DNA of 17,886 nt from Polaromonas sp. Lineage in GTDB: Bacteria > Pseudomonadota > Gammaproteobacteria > Burkholderiales > Burkholderiaceae_C. A model generated the notes under the pieces. That model did not search any database. It was not told the origin of the DNA and saw only the letters and a program-made list of their open reading frames with translations. Both the position numbers and the translations under genes were made by a program. Positions 6,653 through 14,549 of this stretch are shown here, in pieces. The DNA lies in assembly GCA_026786065.1 (NCBI GenBank), contig JAJAYS010000082.1:1-17886 (forward strand), given 5' to 3'. The stretch's first letter is position 1. Each line of letters begins with the position of its first letter.

Positions 6653-7624
6653 TTACTCGGCGCTGGCGCCTGAGCTTTTGACCACAGCCGCCCAGGTTTT
6701 GATGTCTTTGGTCAGCATCGCTGCAAAGGCCTGCGGCGTGCTGTCCAGAGGCTCGGCACCGAGCACGGCGAACTTCTCCAGCGTGTCGCGGTCCTGCAGG
6801 ATTTGCCTGATGTCGGCATTGATCTGCGCGGCCGCGGCAGGCGGCGTGCTCCTTGGAGCGAACAGGCCGAACCACGGATTGATGACGAAGCCCGGATAGC
6901 CCGACTCGGCCACTATCGGAATGTCCTTGAAGGCCTGCGCGCGTTGGTCGCCGGTCACGCCAAGGCCTTTGACGGTGCCAGCACGGATGTGTTGCGCCAC
7001 CGACGGCAGGCTGGTGAAAACCAGTTGAATCTGCCCGGCAATCAGGTCGGTCAGCGCCGGCGCCGCGCCCTTGTACGGCACATGCAGCATCTTGGCCTGG
7101 CTGGCGCTTGCGAACATTTCGCCGAGCAAGTGGTTGACCGAACCGTTGCCGGCCGAGCCGAAAGACACCGGGTTTTTGGCTGCGTAGGCCGCCAGCTCCT
7201 TGATGTTGCTGACCGGCAGCGCGGCCGTTGCGGCTGCGACGAAGGGCACATTGGCCAGCGTCGCCACCGCGACAAAATCGACCTCGGGGTCGAACGGCAA
7301 TTTTTTGTAGATGCTGACGTTGATCGCGTGCGAGCCGACGTAAGACATCAGCAGCGTGTGGCCGTCGCCCGTCGCTTTGGCGACCGCATCCATGCCGATG
7401 TTGCCGCCGGCGCCGGCCCGGTTTTCAACAAGCACCGGCTGACCCGATTTTTCCGACAGCTTCTGTCCGACGATGCGGGCCAGCGGGTCCGACGCACCAC
7501 CCGGAGCCTGGGGCACAACCATGCGAACCGGCTTGTTCGGGAAGGTTTGCGCGTGGCCTTGAAGCGGCAACCCAGCAGCAGCCATGGCCAGCAGGCCGAG
7601 GCCCCCGAGGACTGTGGGTTTCAC
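6653..7624 (-). CDS. Bug/TctC-family periplasmic solute-binding protein
   Basis: This 323-residue protein belongs to the Bug (TctC) family of extracytoplasmic binding proteins, which capture carboxylates and other small organic molecules and are abundant in Comamonadaceae and Bordetella. The start is the GTG at 7624, with TTGGAGA about seven bases upstream. The frame remains open further upstream, but that is non-coding and crosses the acnB terminator. A signal peptide ends near GHAQ (residues 23-26). Typical stretches follow: FPNKPVRMVVPQAPGGASDPLAR, QPVLVENRAGAGGNIGMD, PYKGAAPALTDLIAGQIQLVF and a PWFGLFAP motif. There is no TctA/TctB membrane pair nearby, as is usual for orphan Bug genes. 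It leads a unit with a dioxygenase (12 bp downstream) and a decarboxylase-like gene, so it may bind that pathway's substrate. This link is inferred. Confidence 0.9.
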   Translation of the reverse strand: MKPTVLGGLGLLAMAAAGLPLQGHAQTFPNKPVRMVVPQAPGGASDPLARIVGQKLSEKSGQPVLVENRAGAGGNIGMDAVAKATGDGHTLLMSYVGSHAINVSIYKKLPFDPEVDFVAVATLANVPFVAAATAALPVSNIKELAAYAAKNPVSFGSAGNGSVNHLLGEMFASASQAKMLHVPYKGAAPALTDLIAGQIQLVFTSLPSVAQHIRAGTVKGLGVTGDQRAQAFKDIPIVAESGYPGFVINPWFGLFAPRSTPPAAAAQINADIRQILQDRDTLEKFAVLGAEPLDSTPQAFAAMLTKDIKTWAAVVKSSGASAE

Positions 7625-7760
7625 GGGAGTCTCCAAGATAGTTATTAGACGAAGCTTGCGAGGTTTGCGCAGCAGCTGACCGGGCCTGCGCAGAGCTCTG
7701 CCCTCACAGCCCCGTGACGGCGCCTCCTGCCGGACTCGCGCCGCATTCGCGCGGATAGAA

Positions 7761-7786
7761 AAAAAGCGGCCCGAGGGCCGCTTTTT
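7761..7786 (-). terminator. Strong hairpin terminator after acnB
   Basis: AAAAAGCGGCC and GGCCGCTTTTT pair around a CGAG loop, giving an 11-bp stem. A run of seven A on the plus strand (7759-7765) gives a T tract for minus-strand transcripts leaving acnB, whose stop is 20 bases before. The stem is symmetrical and could also stop plus-strand transcription. It separates the acnB unit from the Bug gene. Confidence 0.92.
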
Positions 7787-7806
7787 CACGAAGCGGGTGA
7801 ATCCTG

Positions 7807-10434
7807 TTAAGCCGGCACGCCGTCTTTCACCGTGTCCGCCATGTCGGTGTAATCCTTCACCTTGTCGAAGTTCAGGTACTGGTAGACGGTTTCGCTGGCT
7901 GCCGTCAACACACCCATGTCGGCCATGTATTCGGCCCGGGTCGGGATGCGGCCGAGCTTGGAACAGATCGCCGCGAGTTCGGCCGAGCCGAGATAGACGT
8001 TGGAGTTTTTGCCGAGGCGATTCGGGAAGTTGCGGGTGGACGTTGAGAACACCGTCGCGCCTTCCTTGACCTGCGCCTGGTTGCCCATGCATAGGCTGCA
8101 GCCGGGCATTTCCATCCGGGCACCGGCCGCGCCGAGTACGCCGTAGTGGCCCTCGTCGCTGAGCTGGCGGGCGTCCATCTTGGTCGGCGGGGCCATCCAG
8201 AGCTTGACCGGAATGTCGCGCTTGTTCTCTAACAGCTTGGACGCAGCGCGAAAGTGGCCGATGTTGGTCATGCAGCTACCGATGAAGACTTCATCGATCT
8301 GGCTACCGGCCACGTCGCTGAGCGTTTTCACGTCGTCCGGGTCGTTCGGGCAGGCAACGATGGGTTCATGAATGTCTGCCAGGTCGATCTCGATGACGGC
8401 GGCGTATTCGGCATCTGCATCGGCTTTGAGCAACTGCGGGTTGGCCAGCCAGGCCTGCATCGCCTCGATGCGGCGTTTGATGCTGCGCACGTCGCCGTAG
8501 CCGGTGGCGATCATCCACTTGAGCATGGTCACATTGCTGTTGATGTACTCGATGATCGGCTCTTTGTTCAGGTGCACGGTGCAGCCGCCAGCGCTGCGTT
8601 CGGCCGACGCGTCGCTCAGCTCGAAAGCCTGCTCGACCTTCAAATTCGGCAGGCCTTCGATCTCCAGGATGCGACCCGAAAAAATGTTCTTTTTGCCCTG
8701 TTTGGCGACCGTCAGCAGGCCGGCCTTGATGGCATACAGCGGAATCGCGCCGACCAGATCGCGCAGCGTGACGCCGGGCTGCAGCTCGCCCTTGAAGCGC
8801 ACCAGCACGCTTTCGGGCATGTCCAGCGGCATCACGCCGGTGGCAGCGGCAAACGCCACCAGGCCAGAGCCTGCGGGGAAGCTGATGCCGATCGGGAAGC
8901 GGGTGTGGCTGTCGCCGCCGGTGCCGACGGTGTCGGGCAACAGCATGCGGTTGAGCCACGAATGGATGATGCCGTCGCCAGGGCGCAGGCTGATGCCGCC
9001 GCGCGTCTGCATGAACTCCGGCAATTCGTGGTGCATCTTCACATCGACCGGCTTCGGATACGCCGCCGTGTGGCAAAACGACTGCATCACCAGGTCGGAG
9101 CTGAAGCCGAGGCAAGCGAGGTCTTTGAGTTCGTCGCGGGTCATGGTGCCGGTGGTGTCCTGCGATCCGACCGAGGTCATCTTCGGTTCGCAATACGTGC
9201 CGGGGCGCACGCCCTGGCTCTTGCCGTCAATATCTGGCAGGCCGACCGCACGGCCGACCATCTTTTGCGCCAGCGTAAAGCCGCGCTGGCTTTGCACCGG
9301 CGCCTGCGGCAGGCGAAACTGCGTCGAAGCCGGCAGTCCGAGCGCCCAGCGGGCCTTGCCGGTCAGGCCGCGGCCGACGATCAGCGGAATACGGCCACCG
9401 GCACGCACTTCGTCGAACAGCACCGCGCTGCGCACTTCGAACTCGGCAATCACCTTGCCGTCTTTCAGCGCTTTGCCTTCGTAAGGGCGCAGCTCGATCA
9501 CGTCGCCCATCGCCATCTGGCTGACGTCGAGCTCGATCGGCAGCGCGCCCGAGTCTTCCATCGTGTTGTAGAAAATTGGCGCGATCTTGCTGCCGAGGCA
9601 GACGCCGCCGTAACGCTTGTTGGGGACGAAGGGAATGTCTTGCCCGGTCCACCACAAAACCGAGTTGGTCGCCGACTTGCGCGATGAACCGGTGCCGACG
9701 ACATCGCCGACGTAGGCGATCAGGTGGCCTTTGGCTTTGAGTTCTTCAATAAACTTCACCGGGCCGCGTTTGCCATCGACCTCTGGCGTGACGCCGGGGC
9801 GGGCGTTTTTGTGCATGGCAATCGCGTGCAGCGGAATGTCGGGCCGGCTCCATGCGTCCGGTGCTGGCGAAAGGTCGTCGGTGTTGATCTCGCCTGCGAC
9901 CTTGAACACCGTCAGCATGATGGACTGCGGCACTTCCCGCCGGCTGGTGAACCATTCGGCGTCGGCCCAGCTTTGCAGCACCGCCTTGGCCTGGCGGTTG
10001 CCCTTGTCTGCTTTTTCCTTGACGTCGTGAAACTGGTCGAACATCAGCAAGGTGTTCTTCAGCCCGGAGGCGGCCTGGTTCGCCACGTTCTGATCAGCGT
10101 CGTCCAGCAGATCGACCAGCCCGCTGATGTTGTAGCCGCCCAGCATGGTTCCGAGCAGTTCCGTGGCTTTCTCGCGCGACATCAACGTGCCTTGCTCGGC
10201 GCCGTGCGCCACGGCCGTCAGATAGCTGGCCTTGACCTTGGCCGCGTCATCGACACCGGCCGGCACCCGGTGGGTGATCAGCTCCATCAAAAAGCGGCCC
10301 TCGCCTGCGGGCGGGTTTTTCAGCAGCTCGATGACCTCGCCGGTCTGCACGGCCGAAAGCGGCAAGGGCGGAATGCCCTGGGCAGCGCGCTCGGCGACAT
10401 GGGTGCGGTAGGTTTGGAGAAATTCGGATGACAT
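7807..10434 (-). CDS. acnB: Aconitate hydratase B / 2-methylisocitrate dehydratase
   Basis: AcnB interconverts citrate and isocitrate through cis-aconitate in the TCA cycle, and can also hydrate 2-methyl-cis-aconitate. It is a cytoplasmic [4Fe-4S] enzyme. The 875-residue length fits the family (about 865). The N-terminal helical (HEAT-like) domain is seen at residues 1-160, followed by the swivel domain (QSIMLTVFKVAGEINTDDLSPAPDAW) and the catalytic domains. The cluster cysteines are Cys721 in GSCMTNIG and Cys779 and Cys782 in CSLCMGN; the spacing 58 and 3 is close to that of E. coli AcnB. GTGSSRKSATNSVLWWTG and GGDSHTRFPIGISFPAGSG are further conserved blocks. TGAGGAAAA is the ribosome site before the ATG. 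It lies last in the minus-strand unit with mdh, a CitE-like lyase and a small periplasmic protein. A plus-strand open frame of over 400 codons inside it is a shadow. Confidence 0.98.
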   Translation of the reverse strand: MSSEFLQTYRTHVAERAAQGIPPLPLSAVQTGEVIELLKNPPAGEGRFLMELITHRVPAGVDDAAKVKASYLTAVAHGAEQGTLMSREKATELLGTMLGGYNISGLVDLLDDADQNVANQAASGLKNTLLMFDQFHDVKEKADKGNRQAKAVLQSWADAEWFTSRREVPQSIMLTVFKVAGEINTDDLSPAPDAWSRPDIPLHAIAMHKNARPGVTPEVDGKRGPVKFIEELKAKGHLIAYVGDVVGTGSSRKSATNSVLWWTGQDIPFVPNKRYGGVCLGSKIAPIFYNTMEDSGALPIELDVSQMAMGDVIELRPYEGKALKDGKVIAEFEVRSAVLFDEVRAGGRIPLIVGRGLTGKARWALGLPASTQFRLPQAPVQSQRGFTLAQKMVGRAVGLPDIDGKSQGVRPGTYCEPKMTSVGSQDTTGTMTRDELKDLACLGFSSDLVMQSFCHTAAYPKPVDVKMHHELPEFMQTRGGISLRPGDGIIHSWLNRMLLPDTVGTGGDSHTRFPIGISFPAGSGLVAFAAATGVMPLDMPESVLVRFKGELQPGVTLRDLVGAIPLYAIKAGLLTVAKQGKKNIFSGRILEIEGLPNLKVEQAFELSDASAERSAGGCTVHLNKEPIIEYINSNVTMLKWMIATGYGDVRSIKRRIEAMQAWLANPQLLKADADAEYAAVIEIDLADIHEPIVACPNDPDDVKTLSDVAGSQIDEVFIGSCMTNIGHFRAASKLLENKRDIPVKLWMAPPTKMDARQLSDEGHYGVLGAAGARMEMPGCSLCMGNQAQVKEGATVFSTSTRNFPNRLGKNSNVYLGSAELAAICSKLGRIPTRAEYMADMGVLTAASETVYQYLNFDKVKDYTDMADTVKDGVPA

Positions 10435-10496
10435 GGCGCGGTTTTCCTCAGGGTGTAGAAAAGTTCAGGGGGCCCGGCCGGGGCGCACCTGCCGGT

Positions 10497-11081
10497 TTAC
10501 TTGATCACGATTTTTGGCGTGTCGAGAATGCCGGGAATCGGGTTCTTTTTCAACTCGTCGGCGTAGGTGACCTGCGCCGGACTCATGCATTCGTCGGCCA
10601 GGCGCTGGCCGAGTTTCTGGCTCATCAGCATCGACTTGTTGCCGAGCTGCAGCCACAACGCGCCAGCACGCGGGTCTTCAAGCCGGATCGCGCCGGTGCG
10701 GCTGCCGACCGGATGCATCGAAAAGCGCGCGCCTTTGTTCACCGCGACCGTAAAGAAGCCGGGGCGCTTCTCGTTGGCGGTGATGGTGACCGAGGCGCCA
10801 AGCTCGCAGGGAATGCTGCCAACATAAACCCGCTTGGCGATTTCCAGGTCTTCGTCGCTTAGGATGATGCTGGTGTCGGTATCGATGGGCGTGTTTTCTT
10901 CGACCGCCTTGGCAGCGGAGCGCCGGATCGGTGCTTTTTTCTGCTGTGCGGCGTCGTTGCCACTTTGCGTGGCCGCTGCTTTGGGAGCGGCTTTGGGTGC
11001 GGCGGCCGCTGGCGCGGCGGTTTGTGCCAGCGCGGTCAGCGGCAACGCAAGAGCCAGAGCGGTGGTGATCAGAAATTTCAT
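10497..11081 (-). CDS. Periplasmic protein of unknown function between CitE-like gene and acnB
   Basis: This 194-residue protein starts at the ATG at 11081, with AAGGA five bases upstream. An earlier in-frame start would run into the preceding gene. A signal peptide ends TALAQ (cleavage after Ala19), followed by an Ala/Pro/Lys-rich linker to about residue 60. The folded part runs from DTDTSIILSDEDLEIAKRVYVGSIPCELGASVTI to the C-terminal KIVIK. Two cysteines, Cys92 and Cys165, could form a disulfide in the periplasm. Blocks such as VNKGARFSMHPVGSRTGAIRLEDPR in the centre look conserved, but I do not recognise a named domain. It lies 35 bp after the CitE-like gene and 62 bp before acnB, in the same direction, so it is likely cotranscribed with TCA-cycle genes. 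Its role is unknown. Confidence 0.85.
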   Translation of the reverse strand: MKFLITTALALALPLTALAQTAAPAAAAPKAAPKAAATQSGNDAAQQKKAPIRRSAAKAVEENTPIDTDTSIILSDEDLEIAKRVYVGSIPCELGASVTITANEKRPGFFTVAVNKGARFSMHPVGSRTGAIRLEDPRAGALWLQLGNKSMLMSQKLGQRLADECMSPAQVTYADELKKNPIPGILDTPKIVIK

Positions 11082-11116
11082 GGTGGTCCTTGCAATGTGG
11101 TTGAGGCTCGGCGGTT

Positions 11117-12112
11117 TCAGGGGGAGGCCCCGACGTCGGCAAAGTAATTCTGCGCCTCGGGCGGCAGGGCGCGGCCAGTGCGGTGCGCACGCTCGAGCAC
11201 ATGCCAGAAGTATCGGTAGCTGGCACGGTCGTGCAATTTCCCAAAAAAACTGATCGGAGCCCAATTTTCATGGGCGCCAAAAGCTATGATTTTGATAGCG
11301 ACTTCGACCTCGGCCTGCTGTGGCGCGAAAGCCTCAAGAATCGGCCGGATCTGGTTCGGGTGGACGCTCCACATTCGGGTAAAGCCGAAGTCGAGGGCGG
11401 CACGGCCGACCGCCGCCTGAATCGCCGCAGCGTCGCCAAATTCGGTGACGACGCAGTGCGACGGCACCTTGCCGTGGGCGTGGCAGGCCGACGCGATTTC
11501 GAGCTTGGCGCGCACCACCAGCGGGTGCGTGAACTGGCCTTTGCCGCTCATACCGTCGGAGGGAATGGCGCCGCCGTGGCTGGAGACGAAATCCATCAGG
11601 CCAAAGCTAAGCGACTGCACGCGCGGATGGGCAGCGATATCGAAAGCGCGGTGCACCGCCGCCGGCGATTCGATCAGCACATGCAGCGGCAAGGCGCCAG
11701 CGGACGCCGCCAGCAGCGCCTGCTCGGCGCGCAGCACGTCGGCTACCGACTCGACCTTGCGCACCATGATGTGCACCAGCCGCTGCGACAGCCGGCCGGC
11801 AATGGCCGCCATGTCGGCCTCAAAAGCCGGGTGATCGACCGGATGCACCCGCACCGCAATGCGTGCGCCGGCGGGCGCGGCCAGTGCCAGCTCGATGACC
11901 ATCTGCGCATGATCGGCCTCGCCGCCGACCGGCGCGCCGTCTTCGCAGTCCAGGCTGACGTCGAAGACGCAAGCGCCGAACTCTTCGGTCATCTCGGCCT
12001 GCAACTGCAGGCTTTTGCGCATCCGTGCCTCGACGCCGCTGTAGTGGTCGCAAACCGGGATGGCGCTGGCCGCGGCTTGCGCACCTAGAAGGATGTCGCG
12101 GGGGTGGGTCAT
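11117..12112 (-). CDS. CitE-like (HpcH/HpaI) acyl-CoA lyase
   Basis: This protein of about 331 residues belongs to the HpcH/HpaI aldolase/citrate lyase beta-subunit superfamily, TIM-barrel Mg-dependent lyases acting on malyl-CoA-type or citramalyl-CoA-type substrates. The start is ambiguous: ATG 12112 (MTHPRDILLG) is chosen, but ATG 12133 is also possible, and neither has a clear ribosome site. Family features include SLDCEDGAP, an IMVRKVES strand, LIESPAAV (the metal-binding Glu region), SFGLMDFVSSHGG (metal-binding Asp region) and RMWSVHPNQI. The C-terminal LHDRASYRYFWHVLERAHRTG is well formed. Near residues 272-285 the sequence AIKIIAFGAHENWA is encoded by a dispersed repeat also found in the photolyase gene. 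No CitF or CitD partners are present, so this is a stand-alone lyase, not citrate lyase. It sits between mdh and acnB, suggesting a link to C4 or C5 acids. Confidence 0.88.
   Translation of the reverse strand: MTHPRDILLGAQAAASAIPVCDHYSGVEARMRKSLQLQAEMTEEFGACVFDVSLDCEDGAPVGGEADHAQMVIELALAAPAGARIAVRVHPVDHPAFEADMAAIAGRLSQRLVHIMVRKVESVADVLRAEQALLAASAGALPLHVLIESPAAVHRAFDIAAHPRVQSLSFGLMDFVSSHGGAIPSDGMSGKGQFTHPLVVRAKLEIASACHAHGKVPSHCVVTEFGDAAAIQAAVGRAALDFGFTRMWSVHPNQIRPILEAFAPQQAEVEVAIKIIAFGAHENWAPISFFGKLHDRASYRYFWHVLERAHRTGRALPPEAQNYFADVGASP
11255..11299 (-). repeat. Dispersed palindromic repeat, copy 3 (inside the CitE-like gene)
   Basis: On the minus strand: GCTAT, CAAAATC, ATAGC, then TTTTGGCGCCC, ATGAAAATT and GGGCT. 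It aligns without gaps to the copies at 5096 and 14912, has the same two hairpins, and is read in the same frame and direction as in the photolyase gene. Confidence 0.75.
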
Positions 12113-12142
12113 GGTGGGCTCTGACTGTGTCATCACGGCTTC

Positions 12143-12222
12143 GTCATTGCGGGCTTGACGCGCAAGCCACGCAACGTACCTGGGGATCGCTGCATGGATC
12201 CCGGAGCAAGTCCGGGATGACA
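12143..12222. repeat. REP-like two-hairpin intergenic repeat
   Basis: The gap between mdh and the CitE-like gene starts with TCATTGCGGGCTTGACGCG, pairing GGCTTG/CAAGCC (12152-12157 with 12163-12168). It ends with ATCCCGGA/TCCGGGAT around GCAAG (12198-12218) and GAC. This pattern (GTCATTGCGGGCTTGAC to CCGGGATGAC) is a common proteobacterial intergenic repeat. There is no T run, so it is not a simple terminator. Confidence 0.7.
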
Positions 12223-12268
12223 GCGTTTCTTATGGCTGACCGCGTTTTTTTCAGGATGACGACCTTAT

Positions 12269-13255
12269 TCAGAGCAAATGCGCCACGCCGGACTGTTCGT
12301 CCTGCAGCTCCTTGAGCGTTTTGTCTATGCGCTCGCGGCTGAAAGCGTCGATCTCGAGGCCGTCAACCAGCTTGTATTCACCGGCTTCGCAGGTCACCGG
12401 GAAGCCGAACATCACATCGGCTGGAATGCTGTATTGGCCGTCTGACGGTATGCCCATCGTGACCCATTTGCCGCTGGTGCCCAGCGCCCAGTCGCGCATA
12501 TGGTCGATGGCGGCGTTGGCGGCCGAGGCGGCGGAAGAAAGGCCGCGCGCCTCGATGATGGCCGCGCCGCGCTTGCCGACGGTCGGCAAAAAAGTGTTGG
12601 CGTTCCAGTCCTGGTCGTTGATCATTTTGGCGACGCTTTCACCGTTGATCGTCGCGAAGCGGTAGTCGGCGTACATGGTGGGCGAGTGGTTGCCCCAGAC
12701 CGCCAGTTTTTCGATGTCGGCGACCGGCTTGCCGGTTTTGGAAGCGATCTGGCTGGCAGCGCGGTTGTGGTCCAGACGCAGCATCGCGGTGAAGTTCTTG
12801 CGCGGCAGGTCGGGGGCGCTTTTCATCGCGATGTAGGCGTTGGTATTGGCCGGGTTGCCGACCACCAGCACCTTGACGTTGCGGCTGGCCACAGCATTAA
12901 GGGCCTTGCCCTGCGCGGTGAAAATTGCGCCATTGACCGCCAGCAGCTCGGCGCGCTCCATGCCGGGGCCACGCGGCCGCGAGCCGACCAGCAGCGCGTA
13001 GTCGGCGTCCTTGAAGGCGGTCATCGGGTCGCCGTGCGCCTGCATGCCCGCGAGCAGCGGGAAGGCGCAGTCGTCGAGTTCCATCATCACGCCCTTGAGC
13101 GCTTTTTGCGGGCCCTCGGCAGGGACTTCGAGCAGTTGCAGGAACACCGGCTGGTCTTTGCCGAGCATTTCTCCCGAGGCAATGCGAAACAACAGGGCGT
13201 AGCCGATCTGGCCGGCGGCACCGGTGACGGCGACACGAACAGGCTTTTTGCTCAT
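12269..13255 (-). CDS. mdh: Malate dehydrogenase (NAD-dependent)
   Basis: Mdh oxidises malate to oxaloacetate with NAD in the TCA cycle, in the cytoplasm. The 328-residue length is that of the LDH-like betaproteobacterial Mdh type. The start is the ATG at 13255 ([12 protein letters not shown]), with TTTGGAG five bases upstream; a TTG 12 bases earlier is part of that ribosome site. GAAGQIG at residues 12-18 is the NAD-binding loop. [10 protein letters not shown] is the substrate-binding mobile loop with its arginines, [12 protein letters not shown] follows, and His190 in GNHSPTMY is the catalytic base with the Asp in RLDHNRA. It heads the minus-strand unit and diverges from the GntR-type regulator. 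A good promoter (13394-13422) and a palindromic operator lie upstream. A REP-like repeat separates it from the next gene. Confidence 0.98.
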   Translation of the reverse strand: MSKKPVRVAVTGAAGQIGYALLFRIASGEMLGKDQPVFLQLLEVPAEGPQKALKGVMMELDDCAFPLLAGMQAHGDPMTAFKDADYALLVGSRPRGPGMERAELLAVNGAIFTAQGKALNAVASRNVKVLVVGNPANTNAYIAMKSAPDLPRKNFTAMLRLDHNRAASQIASKTGKPVADIEKLAVWGNHSPTMYADYRFATINGESVAKMINDQDWNANTFLPTVGKRGAAIIEARGLSSAASAANAAIDHMRDWALGTSGKWVTMGIPSDGQYSIPADVMFGFPVTCEAGEYKLVDGLEIDAFSRERIDKTLKELQDEQSGVAHLL

Positions 13256-13393
13256 TGGGAACTCCAAAAATGGGCGGTGATGGCATGTACACCGCCGGGC
13301 TGGGAAATCGCGGTGGTACGCGAACGGTTGCCTCGTGGCGACGGGCGCAGCGGGCTCAAACCGGGCTCAAGGCGGGCTCAAAACCGAGAGCCA

Positions 13394-13422
13394 AGTTTAT
13401 CGCCGAAAGTCGGGACGGTCAA
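13394..13422 (-). promoter_or_regulatory. Predicted mdh promoter
   Basis: On the minus strand: TTGACC (-35), 17 bases, then TAAACT (-10). The match to the sigma-70 pattern is good (5/6 and 4/6). The TCTTATATAAGA palindrome lies 11 bases upstream of the -35 box. The untranslated leader would be about 130 bases. Confidence 0.6.
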
Positions 13423-13423
13423 T

Positions 13424-13451
13424 TTGTCTTATGTCTTATATAAGATAAGAT
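13424..13451 (+). promoter_or_regulatory. Predicted gntR promoter with palindromic operator
   Basis: TCTTATATAAGA is a perfect 12-bp palindrome at 13434-13445, with extra half-sites TCTTAT (13428-13433 region) and TAAGA on its flanks. It sits between a candidate -35 (TTGTCT, 13424-13429) and -10 (TAAGAT, 13446-13451), 16 bases apart. A regulator bound here would block gntR transcription and could also influence mdh. The GntR protein next to it is the likely binder; this is inferred from position. Confidence 0.65.
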
Positions 13452-13522
13452 TGAGGCCGATTAATGTTGTCCCACCAGCCCCTCGTTTTTCCCCTTTTTT
13501 CATTCCTGTTCCCGCGTGCCGC

Positions 13523-14326
13523 ATGGCTGCTTCCCCAAGCACACCGACGACTCTCTCGCCCCAGACAGCCGCAGTCCCCGTGCAGGCCGAAGGCAGCGGC
13601 GCGCCCGCGTTCAGCCCGCTGTACCAGCAGATCAAGTCGCTGATATTGCAGAGCCTGCAGGCCGGCGAATGGAAGCCGGGCGAAACGATTCCGTCAGAGA
13701 TCGAGCTGGCCGCGCGGTTTCGCGTTAGCCAGGGCACGGTGCGCAAGGCAATCGACGAGATGGCCGCGGACAACCTGGTGGTGCGGCGCCAAGGCAGGGG
13801 CACGTTCGTCGCGACCCACGCCGAGCAGCAGGTGCAGTTCCGGTTTCTCAAGCTGGTGCCCGACCTGGGCGAGCCGGGAAGCGAAGGCCCGGCACAGCGC
13901 GACGTCATCGACTGCCGGCGTATGCGCGCCAGCGCCGATGTGGCGCGCGCGCTGGCGCTGCGCAGCGGCGACGCGGTGCTGCAGGCCCGGCGGGTGCTGA
14001 GCTATGGCGGTGCGCCAACCATCGTCGAAGACATCTGGCTGCCCGCAGCACCGTTCAAAGGCCTGACGGCCGAGCGGCTGGCCGATTACCACGGGCCGAT
14101 GTACGAGCTGTTTGAAACCGAATTCAATGTGCGCATGGTGCGGGCAGACGAAAAGATCCGCGCCGTATCCGCTGCGGGCGGGCTTGAAGCCCTGCTCAAT
14201 GTTGCCGCAGGCACGCCGCTGCTGAGTGTCGAGCGCATCGCCTACACCTACAACGATCTGCCGATGGAGCTGCGGCGCGGTTATTACCGCACCGACACCC
14301 ACCACTATCACAACACGCTGGGCTAG
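13523..14326 (+). CDS. GntR/HutC-family transcriptional regulator
   Basis: This 267-residue protein has the GntR/HutC architecture. The winged helix-turn-helix spans about residues 32-98 (PLYQQIKSLILQSL, PSEIELAARFRVSQGTVRKAIDEM, NLVVRRQGRGTFVA). A UTRA ligand-binding domain runs from about residue 118 to the end (ALRSGDAVLQARRVLSYGG, VEDIWLPAAPFKGL, LSVERIAYTYNDLPMELRRGYYRTD). It probably senses a small organic acid, but the ligand cannot be read. The ATG at 13523 is chosen because the family domain starts about 30 residues later. The frame is open far upstream, but only as the shadow of mdh. No good ribosome site is visible. The gene diverges from mdh and precedes sdhCDA on the same strand, separated by the DUF2256 and photolyase genes, so it is a candidate regulator of these TCA genes. 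Confidence 0.9.
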   Translation: MAASPSTPTTLSPQTAAVPVQAEGSGAPAFSPLYQQIKSLILQSLQAGEWKPGETIPSEIELAARFRVSQGTVRKAIDEMAADNLVVRRQGRGTFVATHAEQQVQFRFLKLVPDLGEPGSEGPAQRDVIDCRRMRASADVARALALRSGDAVLQARRVLSYGGAPTIVEDIWLPAAPFKGLTAERLADYHGPMYELFETEFNVRMVRADEKIRAVSAAGGLEALLNVAAGTPLLSVERIAYTYNDLPMELRRGYYRTDTHHYHNTLG

Positions 14327-14336
14327 CGTTGCTTAA

Positions 14337-14549
14337 ATGAACTTCAAAGGCAACAAATCGGCGCTGCCGACCAAAATCTGCGAGGCTTGCGGGCGGCCTA
14401 TGAGCTGGCGAAAAAGCTGGGCAAAAAACTGGGCCGAAGTGAAGTATTGCTCCGACGCCTGCCGCCGACTGAAAGCGGCCCGCCAGCCGGCTGAGCCGGC
14501 AGACTGCCCCGCCGGTGACCCCCCGAACGTCGCAGGGCCCTCCGCATGA
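14337..14549 (+). CDS. DUF2256 small zinc-ribbon protein
   Basis: This 70-residue protein has the DUF2256 pattern. N-terminal KSALPTKICEACGRPMSWRKSWAKN is followed by WAEVKYCSDACRRLK, giving CxxC and CxxxC pairs (CEAC and CSDAC) that likely bind one zinc. The C-terminal part after residue 46 is Ala/Pro-rich and looks disordered. DUF2256 genes commonly lie next to photolyase/cryptochrome genes, and here the stop overlaps the photolyase start by ATGA, so the two are translationally coupled. The function is unknown; a helper role for the photolyase is a guess from context. It begins 10 bp after the gntR stop, which suggests cotranscription with the regulator. Confidence 0.9.
   Translation: MNFKGNKSALPTKICEACGRPMSWRKSWAKNWAEVKYCSDACRRLKAARQPAEPADCPAGDPPNVAGPSA

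Noticed and set aside
7625..8092. Upstream extension of the Bug protein frame
   Set aside because: It crosses the acnB terminator and the acnB 3' end; a GTG at 7624 with a ribosome site and signal peptide is a clear start.
8254..9687. Long plus-strand open frame inside acnB
   Set aside because: It is fully antisense to acnB, has no ribosome site or recognisable domain, and its His/Arg/Ala-rich composition is what a high-GC complement gives.
12198..12218. Hairpin after mdh considered as a terminator
   Set aside because: There is no T run on the minus strand after the stem, and the sequence matches a common REP-like repeat.
12500..13522. Upstream extension of the GntR reading frame
   Set aside because: This part is antisense to mdh and passes through the divergent promoter region; the family domain starts only after 13523.
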